Part shown: positions 1 to 11,589 of the stretch, piece after piece | Layout: each line of letters begins with the position of its first letter | Numbering within the stretch: the first letter of the stretch is position 1 | Assembly (NCBI GenBank): GCA_964019135.1 | Contig: OZ025258.1 | Location: 9,567,961 to 9,631,960, forward strand | Source: Arenicola marina | Lineage: Eukaryota; Annelida; Polychaeta; Arenicolidae | DNA: 64,000 nucleotides | Reading direction: 5' to 3' | Notes under the pieces: model-generated | What the model was told of the DNA's origin: nothing | The model's database searches: none | The model's input: the letters and a program-made list of their open reading frames with translations, nothing else | Position numbers and translations under genes: made by a program

Positions 1-95
1 TTAAAAGTGTTGTACTATTCAAAACTTTTACCTAGATGTAGGCTTTGATATCAGAGCTATTTCACATCTAGCCTGAAAATCAGACGTTACTGTTG

Positions 96-135
96 TGAGA
101 CAGTCTGAGGGGTCACCATCCCTCAGACTGTCTCA
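96..135. repeat. Perfect 16-bp inverted repeat (hairpin)
   Basis: TGAGACAGTCTGAGGG at 96-111 is mirrored exactly by 120-135 with an eight-base loop. It is probably the core of a MITE-like element. The rest of 1-1140 holds no recognisable gene. Confidence 0.7.
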
Positions 136-212
136 TGACATTATTATTATATGATATTCAGGCTATCTCTTGCCATGAATCCATGACTATGGTTGAAGAA
201 TCATTTATGTAT

Positions 213-262
213 TTCAGCCCACACAGCCTAGGGTTCTGGGCTAGGCTATCTCAGATCTAGTC
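213..262. repeat. Fragment of a dispersed repeat shared with 30.8 kb
   Basis: The stretch around CAGCCCACACAGCC and GGTTCTGGGCTA recurs at about 30812-30845 with small differences. Too short to classify. Confidence 0.4.
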
Positions 263-1140
263 TCTAAAGGCATTTCTTGTGGGATGGAGACAAGCCTGGT
301 AAACTGTAGCCCCAATCTATGCCACGAACAATGTTACAACAGAACTGTACTCGATGGATCTTAGTAAACTACCAGTTGTAGCTCACTGTAATGTTTGTTG
401 TTATTATGACAGATAGCTCACGAGCGATAATGAGGGAATCTGAGAAATTCTAAGCGATCTCGCCCAAAATGAAGTATTCTACTCACGTTCTGTTCTTACA
501 AAACCATTTTTTGGATACTAGTATGAAACGTCCATATATAATTATGCAAAAGTAAGCATAATAGTCCTCGTTTAATGAGTATTCGTAATCCAAACACTTT
601 CCACAGACGACAGTATAGTTTCCGTCCAGGGTCTCCCAAGCCCGCAGAACACCCCAGGTGCGCTGACCTCACTACCGCCAAGAAAGTAGTACTCTTTGTA
701 CTCTTCGTTTGCACATGTTATTAAACTTGTATGCACCATCTTGACATTGGTGTTACACAAAATTGACAAATATTTGAATTTGACTGTAAGAAAACAAATG
801 ACAATTCAAGATATAACAAAATTGAATTTTAAGCGGAAGGATACATTTTGATGGCGGTGTCATAACCACTATAGTTCCAGACTGTCAAGCAGTTAGCAGA
901 AGGAACTGTCAGTCGCTGGACTAGCATCAGATCGCTGCATCCAGTGGTATCGGTTTGGGGGAAGGACAAGATTAACTCCTAACTTCACTGTCAAATAATA
1001 AACGGGCGTGTTTTCCACATTATCTGAACTGCTTTAGAACTCTTCTTTGTATTTAGTAACTGGCTACAACGTGTTGTCAGCTGTGCATTAGTCTAGCGAC
1101 ACTTCTACCAGATGCAAGGCCAGCGAAAGGAGGACACTAT

Positions 1141-4100
1141 ATGATATCGTCTGATTTCCCGACCACAGCCATGACGTCTCTGGAAGAAAAGCTCGCGATT
1201 ATTGACCAAGAGATACGGACCTTACATCAGTTCTGTGTGAACCAAGGCTTCAATCCTCAGCAAGTGGAGAGATGTGCTGAGCCGTTGCTGAAGTCTGTCG
1301 CGGCTGCCCGGACCAAGCGACGCCTCACCGCCCTGTACAAGGTGTCTCTAGTCGTGGTGGTACTGGCAGCCCTCCTCTACTATGACCCAGTTCACAGGAC
1401 GCTGTGCTCGTACGGACGCCTGGCAGCTATACAGGTATTCTATCAATCACCAGATCACGGTTATAATTTTGTTAAAAACTGATAATGATAATACCAAATA
1501 ATAATAATTATAGTCCATACAACTCCTTTGGCAGCGGCGAAGAAAACATATGTTGACCTATTTGACGAGGTATCGAGGCCTATATACGTATATACCATAA
1601 TACAGTGGCGGCCTGATCCAGGGTGGGTTGGGGGGCGGCTGGGCCGCTAGCTAAGCTGCCCCTAGACGACCGGGGGCGAGTAGCTGGTACAGTTCAATTT
1701 ATTTCGGACCCCACCCCTCTCCTACCCTATGGGCATACACATGGATCCCTACAGCTGGGTTTAGTCGGCGGCGCTTCCTGGACGCAACGAGCGTTCATCG
1801 GGGGAAGGGGGCGGGGGAGGATTGTCCCCTAATTCCCCTGCATCCCCAATAGGCTATATGTCCTCTTATCGGCCAGCTGGTGAGGCAAGAAGAGGTGGAC
1901 AAAGCCAGTCTTGGCGACAGCAACTTTCGTATTATGGATCGTGGCACTCGATCTAGGGGGCGGGGGCGGCCCATGGGGGAGGGAGTCATCTCAAGGTAAT
2001 TGACTGCTGGGGACGTGCCGGTGGAAAGGGTGTCTTTTTCCTGCAGTTTGGTATGCCAGTTAATGGGTCCGTTTAAATGTCAAGCTGAAGAGAGTTCTCA
2101 TCTTAAGGATTTTCGTCATAGTAACGTTAGTTTTTGCCAAAGCCGCAACAACTTTTTTTCAGCTGGTACGCGGATGTCATGGGCCTTAATTTTACACCGT
2201 TTTGGGGTACTTGGATGAGTGAGATTTTGGGGCTCCCATGCAGAGGCGCCCCTTCATAATTGTTTGTATCTAGTTACTAACCCCCCCCCCCCCCCCGCCC
2301 CCTTTTCCACACACACCCCCGGGAGTGGGAGGCAGACACTGTCAGTGGCCACGGGCAATCCGTTCTGTATCATGCTGTCGTTAATTGCCTCCAGTTGAGG
2401 GCTGGCACAGGAGAAAGGACCTCATTACCTCGCCGTCATGAACCCATCCGCCGTGAAATGTAATCCCCGCAGACCATAGGAAATACGGTCGTGCGGGAGG
2501 CACGCGGCTCGCAGCCTGGGGTCCGCTGGGGCCATGACTTAGGCCTGGTACCATGATTCGGGCCTGGTACCATGACTCGGGCCTGTTACCATGGATACTG
2601 CAGACAGTGGGTGCTGCATACAGCATGTGGGTACAGGCTCGGGTCTTAACTTATGGCGAGCACAGGTTCGGGTCAGATACGGCGAGCACAGGTTCGGGTC
2701 AGATACGGCGAGCACAGGCTCGGGTCAGATACTGCGGGCACAGGCTCGGGTCAGATACTGCGGGCACAGGTTCGGGTCAGATACAGCAAGCACAGGCTCG
2801 GGTCAGATACTGCGGCAACACGCTCGGGTCTAATACTGCGGGCACAGGCCCGGGTCAGATACGGTGGGCACAGGCTCGGATCAGATACTGCGGGCATAGG
2901 CTCGGGTCAGATACTGCGGGCACAGGCCCGGGTCAGATACGATGGGCGCAGGCTCGGGTCAGATACTGCGGGCATAGGCTCGGGTCAGATACTGCGGGCA
3001 TAGGCTCGGGTCAGATACTACGGGCATAGGCTCGGGTCAGATACTGCGGGCATAGGCTCGGGTCAGATACTGCGGGCATAGGCTCGGGTCAGATACTGCG
3101 GGCATAGGCTCGGGTCAGATACTGCGGGCACAGGCCCGGGTCAGATACGATGGGCGCAGGCTCGGGTCAGATACTGCGGGCATAGGCTCGGGTCAGATAC
3201 TGCGGGCATAGGCTCGGGTCAGATACTACAGGCGCAGGCTCGGGTCTGATACTGCGGGCGCAGGCTCGGGTCAGATACTGCCGGCACAGGCTCGGGTCAG
3301 ATACTGCGGGCGCAGGCTCGGGTCAGATACTGCGGGCACAGGCTCGGGTCAGATACTGCCGGCACAGGCTCGGGTCAGATACTGCGAGCACAGGCTCGGG
3401 TCAGATACTACGGGCGCAGGCTCGGGTCAGATACTGCTGGCACAGGCTCGGGTCAGATACTGCGAGCACAGGCTCGGGTCAGATACTGCCGGCACATGCT
3501 CGGGTCAGATATTGCCGGCACAGGCTCGGGTCAGATACTGCAGACACAGACTACTCGTGTCTAACACTGCGAGCTCAGGCTCGGGTCAGATACTGCAGAC
3601 ACAGACAACTCGTGTCTAATACTGCGAGCACAGGCTCGGGTCAGATACTGCAGACACAGACAACTCGTGTCTAACACTGCGAGCACAGGCTCGGGTCAGA
3701 TACTGCAGACACAGACAACTCGTGTCTAATACTGCGAGCACAGGCTCGGGTCAGATACTGCAGACACAGACAACTCGTGTCTAACACTGCGAGCACAGGC
3801 TCGGGTCAGATACTGCAGACACAGACAACTCGTGTCTAACACTGCGAGCACAGGCTCGGGTCAGATACTGCGAGGCTAGTGTGAGCACAAGTTCGCGTGA
3901 GATACTGGGCATAGGCTCGGATCAGATACTGCAGGCACGGGCTCGGGTCAGATACTGCGGGCACAGGCTCGGGTCAGATACTGCGGGCATAGGCTCGTGT
4001 CAGATACTGCGGGCATAGGCTCGGGTCAGATACTGCGGGCACGGGCTCGGGTCAGATACTGCGGGCACATTTGAAACTACCTGCTGTGAATATTCTAAAG

Positions 4101-7100
4101 CATTGCTCGCGCCAGCATCGTTGGAACATGGGCCGAAATCAAATATTTGAATTTGGTGCTGTCACGGCCTTTTATTAACCCATATCTGTAGGATTACCAT
4201 AGATGGCCCATCTTATACTATATATCACCGCCCAATCCACATATGACATATACAGAATACCGGCCATACTTCCGCCAACCGGATCCGCTCGTCACTCGAC
4301 GGCATGTTTAAGATGTCGTGTGTTTGCAGGTGTTACCGCTGTGGGACTGGACGACTCTCCACGGGCGGGACTGCCTCGTGGAGAACCCCTACTTTGTCGG
4401 CAACAAACTCACCATGGACGACTGCGAGGTAACACTGGCACATCTTGGCTTTCCTTTACAACCATGTTACTATACCTTTGTACCGAGTCGGCCCCCGGGA
4501 TTCCGCCCCAGTGTGTGAATGTTTATGTATGCATGTATGGCGTGGAGGATTCCCCAGTCCTGATGTATATAAATGGCTCTCAGTATACGCTGGTAAACCC
4601 GCCTGCGGGAGAAACCTACACTTGCGGCCCTGTCTAGGTCATTGGGAAGAGACACATGAGGGTGAGAAAAGGAAAGCCTCCCTGTGAAATGAGATTGGGG
4701 TTCAGACGGCCCAGCCAGTGTTTAGCATGGTTGATGTCCTGTGTCTAACTGACTAGGGTGCATGTTGGCAGGTGTGTGAGCATCTGGAGAGCATACAGCG
4801 CATCCACAACGTCTCACATCCCATAATCACTGAGGACTTCCTGAAGAGGGACATCCCCGCCATTGTGACAGACGCGGTCGTCGACTGGCCCGCCCAGGAA
4901 CTCTTCTCCATCCCCTTCCTCAGCCAGGTACGTGTACCTTCACCATCCTCTTCCTCAGCCAGGTACGTGTACCTTCACTATCCCCTTCCTCAGCCAGGTA
5001 CGTGTACCTTCACCATCCTCTTCCTCAGCCTGGTACGTGTACCTTCACCATCCTCTTCCTCAGCCTGGTACGTGTACCTTCACCATCCCCTTCCTCAGCC
5101 TGGTACATGTATCTTCACCATCCTCTTCCTCAGCATGGTACGTGTACCTTCACCATCCCCTTCCTCAGTCAGGTACGTGTACCTTCACCATTCTCTTCCT
5201 CAGCCTGGTACGTGTACCTTCACCATTCTCTTCCTCAGCCTGGTACGTGTACCTTCACCATCCCCTTTCTCAGCCTGGTACGTGTATCTTCACCATCCCC
5301 TTCCTCAGCCAGGTACGTGTACCTTCACCATCCCCTTCCTCAGCCAGGTACGTGTACCTTCACCATTCTCTTCCTCAGCCTGGTACGTGTACCTTCACCA
5401 TCCTCTTCCTCAGCCTGGTACGTGTACCTTCACCATCCCCTTTCTCAGCCTGGTACATGTACCTTCACCATCCCCTTCCTCAGCCAGGTACGTGTACCTT
5501 CACCATCCCCTTCCCCAGCCAGGTACGTGTACCTTCACCATTCTCTTCCTCAGCCTGGTACGTGTACCTTCACCATCCTCTTCCTCAGCCTGGTACGTGT
5601 ACCTTCACCATCCCCTTCCTCAGCCTGGTACGTGTACCTTCACCATCCCCTTTCTCAGCCTGGTACGTGTATCTTCACCATCCCCTTCCTCAGCCAGGTA
5701 CGTGTACCTTCACCATCCCCTTCCTCAGCCGGGTACGTTTACCTTCACTATCGCCTTCCTCAGCCAGGTACGTGTACCTTCACGATCCCCTTCCTCACTC
5801 AGGTACATTTACCTGCTCCATCCCCTTTCTCAATATCCTTTTGCTATTTTTTACATGTATCAATGCCAAAACATATCATGTGACAATGATGACCTTGACC
5901 TTGACCTTGACCTTGTGTCTCCGCAGCTGTACGGCAATGAGGAGGCGCTTCAGGCGGTCATGCCCTGTATGTTCGCTAGCAACGTGCGGGTGAAGCAGGG
6001 CAACGCCAAGGCCATCCTGGCCAAAGCGGCGCGCGGCGAAATAACCAACTGGTACGCCCACTGGTAAGTGTTGTCATGGTCACCAACTGGTACGCCCATT
6101 GGTAAGTGTTGTCATGGTTAGCAACTGGTACGCCCATTGGTAAATGTTGTCATGGTCACCAACTGGTATGCCCACGGGTATGTGTTGTCATGGTCACCAA
6201 CTAGTACGCCCATTGGTAAGTGTTGTCATGGTCACCAACTGGTACGCCCACTGGTAAGTGTTGTCAGGGTCACCAAATGGTACGCCCACTGGTAAGTGTT
6301 GTCATGTTCACCGACTGGTACGCCCACTGGTAAGTGTTGTCATGTTCACCGACTGGTACGCCCACTGGTAAGTGTTGTCATGGTCACCAAATGGTACGCC
6401 CACTGGTAAGTGTTGCCATGGTCACGAACTGGTATGCCCACTGGTAAGTGTTGTCATGGTCACCAACTGGTACGCCCATTGGTAAATGTTGTCATGGTCA
6501 CCAACTGGTACGCCCATTGGTAAGTGTTGTCATGGTCACCAACTGGTATGCCCACTGGTAAGTGTTGTCATGGTCACCAACTAGTACGCCCATTGGTAAA
6601 TGTTGTCATGGTCACCAACTGGTACGCCCATTGGTAAGTGTTGTCATGGTCACCAACTGGTACGCCCATTGGTAAGTGTTGTCATGTTCACCAGCTGGTA
6701 CGCCCACTGGTAAGTGTTGTCATGGTCACCAAATGGTACGCCCACTGGTAAGTGTTGTCATGTTCACCGACAGGTACGCCCACTGGTAAGTGTTGTCATG
6801 TTCACCGACTGGTACGCCCATTGGTAAGTGTTGTCATGGTCACCAAATGGTACGCCCACTGGTAAGTGTAAGTGTCATGGTCACTGGTAAGTGTAAGTGT
6901 CATGGTCACGAACTGGTATGCCCACTGGTAAGTGTTGTCATGGTCACCAACTGGTACGCCCATTGGTAAATGTTGTCATGGTCACCAACTGGTACGCCCA
7001 TTGGTAAGTGTTGTCATGGTCACCAACTAGTATGCCCACTGGTAAGTGTTGTCATGGTCACCAACTAGTACGCCCATTGGTAAATGTTGTCATGGTCACC

Positions 7101-8834
7101 AACTGGTACGCCCATTGGTAAGTGTTGTCATGGTCACCAACTGGTACGCCCATTGGTAAGTGTTGTCATGTTCACCAGCTGGTACGCCCACTGGTAAGTG
7201 TTGTCATGGTCACCAAATGGTACGCCCACTGGTAAGTGTTGTCATGGTCACCAACTGGTACGCCCACTGGTAAGTGTTGTCATGGTCACCAACTGGTACG
7301 CCCACTGGTAAGTGTTGTCATGTTCACCGACCGGTACGCCCACTGGTAAGTGTTGTCATGGTCACCAAATGGTACGCCCACTGGTAAGTGTTGTCTTGGT
7401 CACCAACTGGTAAGCCTACTGATCAGTTTTGTTAATTTAAGTAGGCTATTTGTTTGACTCAAGTCATATTTGAAGACAGTAAGAGGGAAGTACAAGAAAG
7501 TAAGTTCCTTGGGACCTATACATGCTAAGTATAGTTCAGTTATAATTTTTGTTTTGGGCGCTATTCATGAGCATTTATGAGTAGTTCCGTTTCTCGTCGC
7601 CAGGGAGAACTGCGAGAAGAACGCTGCCAAGACCCTGCGGCAGTTCTACACGCGGCCCTACTTCATCCCCCCCATGGTGGAGATGGCCGAGCCCAACTGG
7701 GTCTTCGTCGCTTTTAAGTACAAGGGAAAGCGCAGCAAACCGGTATGACGGGAGACTAGTGGGGGAGTGAGCGGGAAGGGGGGGGGGGGGTCGAGACAGA
7801 AATCTCCGCCTGGGTCCTTCCTGTTCACCCACCTACATGAAGGCATACTTTAGCCGCAGCAAGCCGGTAGGACCGGAGACTAGTGGGGGAGTGAGCGGGG
7901 AGGGGAGGGGGGGGGGGGTGTCGAGACTTAAATCCTCACGTGGGCCTCGTAGGGGAGAGGCTGTGGAGATACATGGATACGAGCTGTGGGGTGGGGGGGG
8001 GGTGGAGAGTGAGTGATTTGGAACCGGATAGACCGGGATGGAAGGTAGCTGAGATGGGTAAGATATCGATAAAACTCCTGGTAAGTTAGCTCAAGTTGTT
8101 TATGTATTCATATCTAAAGGATATTTTCCTTTGAAGTCATGGAACCGTGGAAACTTCAATACTCACGATAGCTCGTATAGTATGTTAGACATCCTACCAC
8201 CCCCATGTGCTAGCTAGCTGCCAGCACAACAATTCCCAACAGGTATTATAGTAGGTTGTAGAAATAATCTAAGTGAAGTTATCTTCATCGTGATGCTATA
8301 ATGATGATATAAACATATTGTCACGTGTTGTTTGCAGGCTGATATAGCGCTTCCTCTCATGTGGATCGCCTTATTGAAGGGGCAAATGAAGGTGACCTTG
8401 GTCCCGAGGTCGCCGTGCAATAGCACGTGTTCCACGTTGTACAACACGCTTCACGAAGGAGAGACTTGTAAGTATAGTGAGCACTGTGACGTTTATATGC
8501 AGCGTATGTGATAATTCCATCATCTGCGCCATAGCTGGCCGTCTGGCCGTCGCGAATCCATTTTGTCTCCTTCATTTCGTTTTAAGCAAAACACCTACCG
8601 TGCCTGCGTCCCATCCAAGTAACTCCGCTTGGATGGGAGGTCATCGACATTACTGATAAAGTATCCTATATGCAAATGAATACCATATCGCCGTGTTTTA
8701 TTTGTATGAGCGTAACTGACCTTGACCCCGACTCTCCCACAGTGGTCGTCACCGACATGATGTGGCTTCTCGACTACATGCCGCAGGGAGAGGGAGAGAC
8801 AATCGCTATTGGCTCCGGGGGATTCTTCGACTGA
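1141..8834 (+). CDS. Single-pass membrane protein with cupin/JmjC-like segment, function unknown (7 exons)
   Basis: Exons 1141-1434, 4330-4428, 4772-4927, 5927-6063, 7604-7742, 8338-8467 and 8743-8834 join with matching phases (0,0,0,2,0,1) into 348 residues ending in GGFFD. All introns start with GT and end with AG. An alternative start at 1171 (GCCATGA) would give 338 residues. Seen: a cytosolic, partly helical N-terminus, a hydrophobic segment at about residues 68-81 (VSLVVVVLAALLYY) preceded by RTKRR, which suggests a type II membrane protein, then several Cys residues. Residues 147-173 (HPIITEDFLKRDIPA ... DWPA) look like the opening strand of Cupin_8/JmjC-like proteins. I do not see a clear HxD...H iron triad, so enzyme activity is not claimed. 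I cannot name the family. Introns 1, 3 and 4 are minisatellites; those in 3 and 4 include the splice donors. The gene itself is well supported by six phase-consistent joins. Confidence 0.82.
2632..4072. repeat. 26-bp minisatellite in intron 1 of the membrane-protein gene
   Basis: About 55 units built on CTCGGGTCAGATACTGCGGG plus CACAGG. Between about 3530 and 3870 a longer unit of about 54 bp (the basic unit plus CAGACACAGACAACTCGTGT) is itself repeated about six times. ORFs through it are repeat artefacts. It does not include a known exon edge. Confidence 0.95.
4908..5820. repeat. 35-bp minisatellite spanning the exon 3 splice donor
   Basis: About 25 units. Each holds the end of exon 3 and the donor: CTTCCTCAGCCAG|GTACGTG, then ACCTTCACCAT. 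The true exon ends at 4927. The repeat is open in all three frames, giving spurious ORFs of up to 431 residues. Confidence 0.95.
6044..7420. repeat. 38-bp minisatellite spanning the exon 4 splice donor
   Basis: About 36 units. The first lies inside exon 4 (TNWYAHW codons) and crosses the donor CCCACTG|GTAAGTG at 6063/6064. Later units keep both the coding bases and the donor, with sparse substitutions. Confidence 0.95.
7725..7920. repeat. Two-copy duplication of the exon 5 donor region
   Basis: Bases 7730-7785 (AGCAAACCG|GTATGACGG followed by GAGACTAGTGGGGGAGTGAG) recur at about 7850-7905 (AGCAAGCCG|GTAGGACCG and the same tail). The copies flank a stray fragment similar to a GH63 exon (7804-7847). 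Confidence 0.8.
7804..7847 (-). pseudogene. Ectopic fragment of GH63 exon 11 with its splice acceptor
   Basis: Bases 7812-7839 are identical for 28 bases to 17726-17753, which covers the start of GH63 exon 11 (WVNRKDP) and the last intron bases before it. Similarity extends weakly on both sides. The fragment sits in intron 5 of the neighbouring gene. Confidence 0.8.
8609..8638. repeat. 11-bp hairpin in intron 6
   Basis: TCCCATCCAAG at 8609-8619 pairs with CTTGGATGGGA at 8628-8638 across an eight-base loop. Confidence 0.6.
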
Positions 8835-9028
8835 TGACGTCATCACCAGCGACTAAATACCGAGTGACAATGTTTAACCCGCCGCTCCATAACGTGGAAT
8901 CATGTGGAGAGTAACAAAAGGTTACCGAATACTGTGGCGTGACGCGGTCATGATCCAAATTTTCGCCATCTTTGAAAGAGCGTATCTGGGAAATGTTTGT
9001 GTTTTTCTACTACGTAAAACATAGTAAC

Positions 9029-9038
9029 AATAAATAAA
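9029..9038 (+). terminator. Candidate poly(A) signal of the membrane-protein gene
   Basis: Two overlapping AATAAA hexamers lie about 195 bases after the stop codon at 8834. The position suits a 3' UTR end, but the hexamer alone is weak evidence. Confidence 0.45.
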
Positions 9039-11589
9039 CGAGATAAATATAATTTTCGGGCCAGTGGCACAGGATGTTTTAAATTAATGATAATGTCTAA
9101 CTTACAATCGAACATGCAATTTTTCATTCACGTGTATAACACTTTAAGGAGTTTATGTTCCAGAATATTTATCATTTAAAATGACGCCATTTGGACGTGG
9201 AGTAAAGATGATACTCAGATGAAGAATACTCAAATTAGTCGAATACGAGATTTTACGGCGACATTCCCCTCCAATGACTTTACGTCGAGATTGTATAAGG
9301 GTTCGCAATGATATATGTGTCGTCGTCAGATATTAAGAGGAGCAATAAGTCTGAATAAATGTGCAGCTGAAAACAAACTTTCGTAAGTTTTGTGATTTAT
9401 GGGGAAGGTATAGCCTCGACGCACAACCTCTAGCTGTATCCACTGTGCGTTTGAAGGCGTGTAGACACGTGACTCACTCTTACGCACCGGCATGGGTTAA
9501 TCATAATTGTCATCATTCAATTGTAATCGATTACATTGGAAATGTCATTGTAATCATGAATATTTTTGATGAGTACTTTAAAATGTTCACTAGGGCGGTT
9601 TGTGTCTCCAACTGAGCGTCCCACTTTTTTGTCTCCAACTGGGCGTCACACTGCGTATGGCGCCATAATCATACCTGGAAATTGGCCACCTGGATAACCG
9701 AAAGTGTGCCACCTTCTACTTCCATAATTATCTTGTTTGCATCGTGCAGCCAGCAATAATCCAGAGCCACGTGTATGTTGGGAGTGGATGGGGGGGGGTC
9801 TGTGACGGGAGGGTGACTCCTGAGTCGGTCAACCCGCCGAACATAAGACCAGTCGTGTTAACGTAACATTAAGGATTTATTAAATAAAGATTACATTTGA
9901 TTGATAGAAAAATATACATCGGAATGTAGAACCATTCAAGTGGCGAATCAGAAATATTTGGACGAATATAAAGAGTTGCCGAGGCACCTGGAACGCTTAC
10001 ATCACGCAACGAGATTTTTGTTCCATCACAGGACACAGGATAATTACGATATGGGTTTGATATCTGGAACCAAACAGTTATAAAATCACTTAAATAATAT
10101 TCTTAAATAGTCTTAAAACAAATCGGTGTACCTGGCTTATAACAGTCAATAGTTCAGAAAAAATTCCGATCGTAAGAATGCAAGTGAGATTCAGATTTGA
10201 GACAGCTGGTCTTGTGCGATTCCACATATGACACATTAAGGCTTTATACGAGATTACATGTAGAAAACAAATATTATCGAATAACAAGAAAAAACATCAT
10301 TACCTCCAGAATAACAGAGAATAATTATGCATCATCAATTCGTTGATATACAATCGATACATTAATATATATATAAAAGTAAACAGAGAAAACACAAAAT
10401 ATCTTAAATCATAACGTAACGATAAAGCTACTCAAACATATTTTCCTGCCAAAATCCTGTTACGGGTTCGGGCCTGATCTGTGCAAGAACAAAATGTTCT
10501 GGTCTCTAAAGATTAATTGTCTGGGACCTGCTTATCTCTAAAAGCTGACAATATATCTACCACAAACGTGACAATAACAAGTTTACATGGACTGTTCGGC
10601 AAACATTTCTGTGGGTCACTACATTAATGCCACAGGTGACACTTTCGTTATATCTGAATGTTAATCTTTAATTTCGGCCTAAATATATTATGTAGAACTT
10701 CTAAAAAAAATGCCTTGAATAGAACAATACACGTTTTGATAATAAATCCACATTGAAGAGAACACAAAGTACGACACTTCTAAAGACTAATCCGTCAGCA
10801 ATCTGAATGCTCGAAGTTATTAACTGATTTCCAAGTATATAACCCTGTATATAACATTGCTCCTGGCCGCGGCTGAACAGAAAGAAGGGTCTTTATTCTT
10901 CTTACAAATGACTTGCATATGACGTTAGTACAAGTCCCAGATGGGCTTATTCTGACCACAGGTCCCCAAAGCACCAGTCGGGAAGTTTGTGCGGATATAA
11001 AGTCATCTGCCACGAGAGGCAATCACGAGAGAGATTATCTCACCTGGAGACGTTACGAGTTTGTTGCCATAGGGACGGGTATTGCGGCCTGAATATCATT
11101 GCAAAGTGAGTGCGAGAAAACAGGCCAAAACAGTATCTGCATCATTAAGATCAAACACGATAATAACATTTGCAAAATTTCACCATTGGTGACTGCAGAA
11201 ATCCTTTGCATCCCGTCCAATATGGACCTGTTAATTGGCCGGACGTAGTAAGCTATACTATAAATATGATTACATATATCATCTCTGAGTAAATTGAACT
11301 TAGCGGTCATGGTCATTTGGTGGGCTGGATCGGTGCGTGTACCTGTTAATTTGCGTCGCACCGGACTTGCCGAGAGCAGATAACACCTCGAGGCAGATGT
11401 AGATTAAATGGATCCACCATACCCATATAATAGTCTACATCATCAGGTTTTGATTAGTTGTTAAACACAAGCTCACATCTATACACAAACAGTGTAAACT
11501 TTGATGTGAAGCTTCATCAAATACATGACAAACTGGTATGGCACATCGTGTGTGTGTGAGCCGATGGGTAGGTTCATGGCGCGGCTCCC
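9039..11589. other. Intergenic, AT-rich, no gene recognised
   Basis: Short ORFs here lack family resemblance and splice support. The interval separates the convergent 3' ends of the membrane-protein and GH63 genes. Confidence 0.6.
10892..10897 (-). terminator. Candidate poly(A) signal for the GH63 gene
   Basis: TTTATT on the plus strand reads AATAAA on the minus strand, about 690 bases past the GH63 stop. Other hexamers exist further on, near 9.87 kb, so the true end is uncertain. Confidence 0.25.

Noticed and set aside
4772-6067. 431-residue ORF reading through exon 3, the 35-bp array and exon 4
   Set aside because: Only its ends are exonic. The middle is intronic minisatellite containing repeated splice donors, and the exons join correctly without it.
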